NCBI GenBank assembly: GCA_942493215.1
Contig: OW818670.1
Span: forward strand, 496,001 to 560,000
Reading direction: 5' to 3'
Source of the DNA: G942493215 sp942493215
GTDB lineage: Bacteria; Bacillota_I; Bacilli_A; RF39; UBA660
Length of the DNA stretch: 64,000 nt
Shown: positions 61,150-64,000 of the stretch, one piece after another
How positions within the stretch are numbered: position 1 is the stretch's first letter
Layout of the letters: the number at the start of each line of letters is the position of its first letter
Position numbers and translations under genes: made by a program
Notes under the pieces: generated by a model
What the model was told of the DNA's origin: nothing
The model's database searches: none
Seen by the model: only the letters and a program-made list of their open reading frames with translations

Positions 61150-61228
61150 AAAGTTATTTTGTGCTAATATATTGTAATCAATGAAAAATAATAATGAAAT
61201 TGAAAAAAATCTTAAAATGTGCTAATAT
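61150..61228 (+). promoter_or_regulatory. Promoter, possibly tandem, of the BIg2 lipoprotein gene
   Basis: The proximal promoter is TTGAAA (61200-61205), 17 bases ending AATGTGC, TAATAT (61223-61228). About 58 bp upstream TTTTGTGCTAATAT recurs (about 61157-61170) with a poorer -35 (TATACA), so the element seems duplicated. Confidence 0.75.
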
Positions 61229-61251
61229 CTTTAGAAGGGGAAGTGTGTTTT

Positions 61252-63162
61252 ATGGAAAGTAATGATAGAAATCCAATTTTTACCAAAAGAAATATTATAA
61301 TTGGTGGTGCTGTTTTACTATTATTAATAATAGCAATATTTTTTCTAGTGGCCTGCAATCGGAAGACAAAGGTTGAAAAAATTGAAGTTTCCCAAACTAA
61401 TCTTAGTATTGCTCCTGGAGAAACTTTCCTTTTAAAATCTAATGTTTATCCATCTAATGCTAGTAATAAGGATTTACAATATACATCAACTGATCCTAGT
61501 GTCGCTACGGTCGATGATAAAGGTATGATTACTGCTTTAAAGGCGGGGAAAACACAGATTGTTATAAAGTCACCAGATACTGATTTTGTAGCCGCATGTG
61601 ATATTGTAATATCTAATAATCCTGATACAGCCACAGCTATAAATTTTGATAATTCGGATATAACAATTAATAGGGGAATGAAGCAATTATTAACAACAAG
61701 AATTACCCCAGATACAGCTAAAGTACCAACCTTAATGTTTGCTAGTAGTAATTCTAATATTGTAAGCGTTGATAAAGATGGTTACATAGTTGGTAATGCC
61801 ATAGGAACGGCTATCATAACAGTAACAGGAAATAGTGGCACAAGTAATAACCTAACAACAACTACTAAAGTGACGGTTGTAGAATCTAGTCAAAATAATA
61901 ATCCTGATAATAATGTTGGCGTAACAGGGATAACTTTAAATAAAACTAGTCTTTCTTTAGACGAAGGCAAAGAGTATCAGCTAGTAGCAGATCTGACAGC
62001 GACAGGTGGTATACCAACAGTGACTTGGAATAGTAGTAATCCTAATGCTGCAATAGTTGATAAAACAGGACGTGTAACAGCTGTAAAAGCCGGAACTGCC
62101 ACAATAACTGCAACCGCCGGTGGTAAAACAGTCACAACAACGGTAACGGTAGTTAGCCCATCTACTAGCAATAATACTACTGATAATACCAATCCAAATA
62201 ATACTAATAGTGATAACAGTGGTTCTAATAACAACAATACTAATACTAATACTGATAATTCCAATACCAACACTAACACTAACACAAATACCAATCCTAG
62301 TCCAAGTGATACTAGTACACCTAGCATTAGTTTCAAAGTAACGGGAACACAAGGTAATAGTGGATGGTATAAATCAGTTGTTACTTTAGGTGTAACAATA
62401 GGTAATTCAACTAATGTTACTGCTAAATATTGCGTTGTTAGTGCGGGATCTACTTGTACACCATCTAAAACAATTCCTACTAATGGAATTACCATTGGTA
62501 ATGGTAAATGGGTATTATATTTTAATGCTACAAATAATGTTAACAAAAAAATAACTACAACAAGTAAACAAATTAATGTTGATTTTAGTGCTCCAATATG
62601 CAAATATGATGTAAGCGATGAATGGGAAGATAACAAAAAAGTTACTTTTTCAGCTGTCGATTATATAAGTGATGTTAGGGGAATAAGATATAATGGTTAT
62701 ATGTTTCTTGTTACTTCTAAATATATCATTGAACCAGATGGAACATATTCTATGACTTGTGAGGATATAGCGGGGAATACTGCAACCGCAACCGTTAGAA
62801 TTATTTCCCAAACAGAATATGCTTATCGTACTTGTAAATCTTGTACTATTACATCGTATAATGCCTGGATAAAGAAAAGTCAAAGTTGTTATACAATTAA
62901 TAAGACACCAAGTAAATATAATGCTGAAAAGGACGGAATGCTTGAATATTATGAGTGTACCCTACAATCAGGTACAGGCAATGGCTGTACCAAAGGACAA
63001 TATTATTGCCGTTATTATACAAGAACAGTAGTAAGAAATTGTTTAACAGGTTGTGTAACTTGGAGTCCATGGAGTGATTACTCAACAATTATTCAAAATG
63101 CCCTTAGAACAAAATATCAATATAAAGAGATAAAAAAACGTACAACATATAATGTTGGATAA
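61252..63162 (+). CDS. Lipoprotein with BIg2 domains, Asn/Thr linker and Cys-rich C-terminus
   Basis: A 636-residue exported protein. A signal with lipobox LVAC (Cys35) suggests lipid anchoring, although the segment could also act as a plain anchor. Then come three BIg2-like domains (about 40-300; the first two resemble domains 1-2 of the giant protein), a 50-residue Asn/Thr/Ser linker, an Ig-like domain of the DxAGN type (about 360-510, ending CEDIAGNTATATV), and a Cys-rich tail with CKSC and paired cysteines. The tail includes CVTWSPWSDYS, which recalls the thrombospondin type 1 tryptophan motif, but the rest does not align by eye. ATG 61252 lies 11 bases after AGGGG. Confidence 0.82.
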   Translation: MESNDRNPIFTKRNIIIGGAVLLLLIIAIFFLVACNRKTKVEKIEVSQTNLSIAPGETFLLKSNVYPSNASNKDLQYTSTDPSVATVDDKGMITALKAGKTQIVIKSPDTDFVAACDIVISNNPDTATAINFDNSDITINRGMKQLLTTRITPDTAKVPTLMFASSNSNIVSVDKDGYIVGNAIGTAIITVTGNSGTSNNLTTTTKVTVVESSQNNNPDNNVGVTGITLNKTSLSLDEGKEYQLVADLTATGGIPTVTWNSSNPNAAIVDKTGRVTAVKAGTATITATAGGKTVTTTVTVVSPSTSNNTTDNTNPNNTNSDNSGSNNNNTNTNTDNSNTNTNTNTNTNPSPSDTSTPSISFKVTGTQGNSGWYKSVVTLGVTIGNSTNVTAKYCVVSAGSTCTPSKTIPTNGITIGNGKWVLYFNATNNVNKKITTTSKQINVDFSAPICKYDVSDEWEDNKKVTFSAVDYISDVRGIRYNGYMFLVTSKYIIEPDGTYSMTCEDIAGNTATATVRIISQTEYAYRTCKSCTITSYNAWIKKSQSCYTINKTPSKYNAEKDGMLEYYECTLQSGTGNGCTKGQYYCRYYTRTVVRNCLTGCVTWSPWSDYSTIIQNALRTKYQYKEIKKRTTYNVG

Positions 63163-63178
63163 TATTTATCTCTTTTTT
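63124..63178 (+). terminator. Terminator after the BIg2 lipoprotein gene
   Basis: AAAGAGATAA (63124-63133, inside the gene) pairs with TTATCTCTTT (63167-63176), with an inner hairpin CAACAT/ATGTTG in the loop, then a T run. The long loop makes this less certain. Confidence 0.6.
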
Positions 63179-63179
63179 C

Positions 63180-63208
63180 TTGAAAAAATAACAATCATAA
63201 TATATAAT
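63180..63208 (+). promoter_or_regulatory. Promoter of the prepilin-like gene
   Basis: TTGAAA (63180-63185), 17 bases, TATAAT (63203-63208), about 20 bases before the ribosome site. Confidence 0.8.
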
Positions 63209-63230
63209 TAAGAAAGATAGGAGTGGTAAT

Positions 63231-63896
63231 GTGCGAAATTCTGGTTTTACTCTAGTAGAGGTATTAACGGTTACTATTATTTTAGGAGCCATTGCGCTTA
63301 TTACTATCCCAACCATTGATCGTTTGATGAAAAATTCTAATCAAAAAACCTATGAAGCTCAAGTTGATAACATAAAAGATGCTGCTAAACAGTGGTCAAC
63401 CAATAACCCTGAACACTTACCAAATGATATTGGGAGTACAACTGTTGTTGAGCTTAGAACTCTTAAACAAACGGGATATATTAATATGAAAATATTAAAT
63501 CCCTTAACCAAGGCTTATTTTTATGATAATACTTATGTTGTTATAACTAAACGATATAATAATTATACCTATGATGTTACTGTCACTGATACACCAGATG
63601 AAAATGATCAGGTCTATAGTGCTTCATATGAACTTTTACCAGTAATATCTTTAAACGGTGTCTTACCAACCACAACTATAGAGAGAAGTAGTAGTTATAC
63701 TATTGCTCAAAGTGATATAACAGCTACAGCTACAGGCACAAAAACAATTGATCATATCGATATTGATATAAGTAAAAATGGATTAAAAGTTACTTCTATT
63801 GATACCTCATCTGAAGCAACATATATTGTTACTTATAAAGCTTATGATAGCGACAATTTAAGTGCCATAATACAAAGAATAATAATAGTAAGTTAA
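63231..63896 (+). CDS. Type IV prepilin-like protein with Ig-like C-terminal domain
   Basis: A 221-residue protein starting at GTG behind AGGAGTGG. It begins MRNSG/FTLVEVLTVTIILGAIAL, the type III signal of prepilins: cleavage after Gly5, N-methylated Phe1 and Glu5 of the mature protein. A pilin-type helix to about residue 50 leads to a short globular part (QWSTNNPEHLP...LKQTGYIN). The last 80 residues (PVISLNGVLPTTTIERSSSY onward) look like a DUF5011-type Ig-like domain, as in the C39 protein at 14386. It may be a pseudopilin of a competence or secretion system, or a surface adhesin that uses prepilin processing. No pilin peptidase, ATPase or PilC is in the window. Confidence 0.82.
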   Translation: MRNSGFTLVEVLTVTIILGAIALITIPTIDRLMKNSNQKTYEAQVDNIKDAAKQWSTNNPEHLPNDIGSTTVVELRTLKQTGYINMKILNPLTKAYFYDNTYVVITKRYNNYTYDVTVTDTPDENDQVYSASYELLPVISLNGVLPTTTIERSSSYTIAQSDITATATGTKTIDHIDIDISKNGLKVTSIDTSSEATYIVTYKAYDSDNLSAIIQRIIIVS

Positions 63897-63897
63897 A

Positions 63898-63930
63898 ATA
63901 AAAGAGGTTACCTCTTTTATTTATTTTGAC
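63898..63930 (+). terminator. Terminator after the prepilin-like gene
   Basis: ATAAAAGAGG pairs with CCTCTTTTAT around a 3-nt loop, followed by TTATTTT. Confidence 0.88.
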
Positions 63931-63962
63931 CTTAAAAAAAGATAGCTTTATATTGTTAATTA

Positions 63963-63971
63963 TGGTAAAAT
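63963..63971 (+). promoter_or_regulatory. Extended -10 near the right edge
   Basis: TGGTAAAAT within TTATGGTAAAAT, the same 12-mer as in front of the C39 gene (14356-14367). It probably belongs to a gene starting beyond the window; no coding start is seen before the edge. Confidence 0.4.
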
Positions 63972-64000
63972 ATTAATTGGATATAAATTAGAAATTTGGT

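Noticed and set aside
61977..62636. Minus-strand open frame of 219 codons, hydrophobic Leu/Val-rich
   Set aside because: It is the antisense of the Asn/Thr linker and Ig-like domains of the lipoprotein gene; apparent hydrophobicity comes from complementing Asn/Thr codons.

Overview
This window is the replication-origin region of a low-GC Firmicute-type bacterium that uses the standard bacterial code (TGA acts as a stop, for example at the end of the metallo-hydrolase gene at 2227). Gene order is that of a Bacilli chromosome near oriC. The very high A+T content, small intergenic gaps and missing accessory genes suggest a reduced, host-associated lineage close to the Mollicutes/Erysipelotrichales side of the Bacilli (an RF39-like gut organism would fit). 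That placement is inference from content and synteny, not from a marker-gene search. Sporulation genes are nevertheless present (spoIIR cut by the left edge, bofA, spoVT, and a G5/3D-domain protein), as is a ComK-family competence regulator.

Layout. The DnaA-box cluster at about 42.08-42.20 kb, between dnaA and rpmH, divides the window. Left of it almost every gene is on the minus strand; right of it every gene is on the plus strand, as expected for two replichores leaving oriC. Reading leftwards from the origin: dnaA, dnaN, comK, recF, gyrB, gyrA; a 760-bp non-coding segment with five parS sites and two Noc-type sites; the SRP RNA gene and tadA; dnaX, ebfC, recR, bofA, holB, ricT, trmN6-like, pth, mfd, spoVT; a methionine-type T-box leader followed by dut, metG, tatD and the G5/3D gene; a noc-like gene with its own Noc-type sites; a lone plus-strand gene for a membrane-anchored C39 peptidase; prsW; uvrB, a holin-like gene, lgt, trxB, yvcK, whiA; a catalytic-domain-only gdpP, rplI, dnaB, an M23 peptidase, walJ, rlmH, an unknown coiled-coil/Thr-Pro protein, a DUF1292 gene and spoIIR.

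Reading rightwards from the origin: rpmH (too short for usual ORF cut-offs), rnpA, yidC, jag/khpB, mnmE, mnmG, rsmG, rsmA, then a Cys-rich Ig-like surface protein, an AGCS amino-acid/sodium symporter, ung, tilS and ftsH. The right end (55.9-63.9 kb) is a surface-protein locus: a giant protein of about 19 BIg2-type domains, a lipoprotein with BIg2 domains and a Cys-rich C-terminus, and a type IV prepilin-like protein with an Ig-like tail. Three of these surface genes share nearly the same promoter.

The parts that work together are replication initiation (dnaA, dnaN, dnaX, holB, dnaB, gyrase), chromosome segregation and nucleoid occlusion (parS array, Noc-type sites, noc-like gene), DNA repair (recF, recR, uvrB, mfd, ung, dut), tRNA and rRNA modification (mnmE, mnmG, tilS, tadA, rsmG, rsmA, rlmH, trmN6), membrane-protein biogenesis (yidC, SRP RNA, lgt, ftsH, prsW), and a cell-surface adhesion-type set. 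No tRNA or rRNA gene and no insertion sequence or CRISPR array was seen. All calls were made by reading the sequence and translations; no database search was run.
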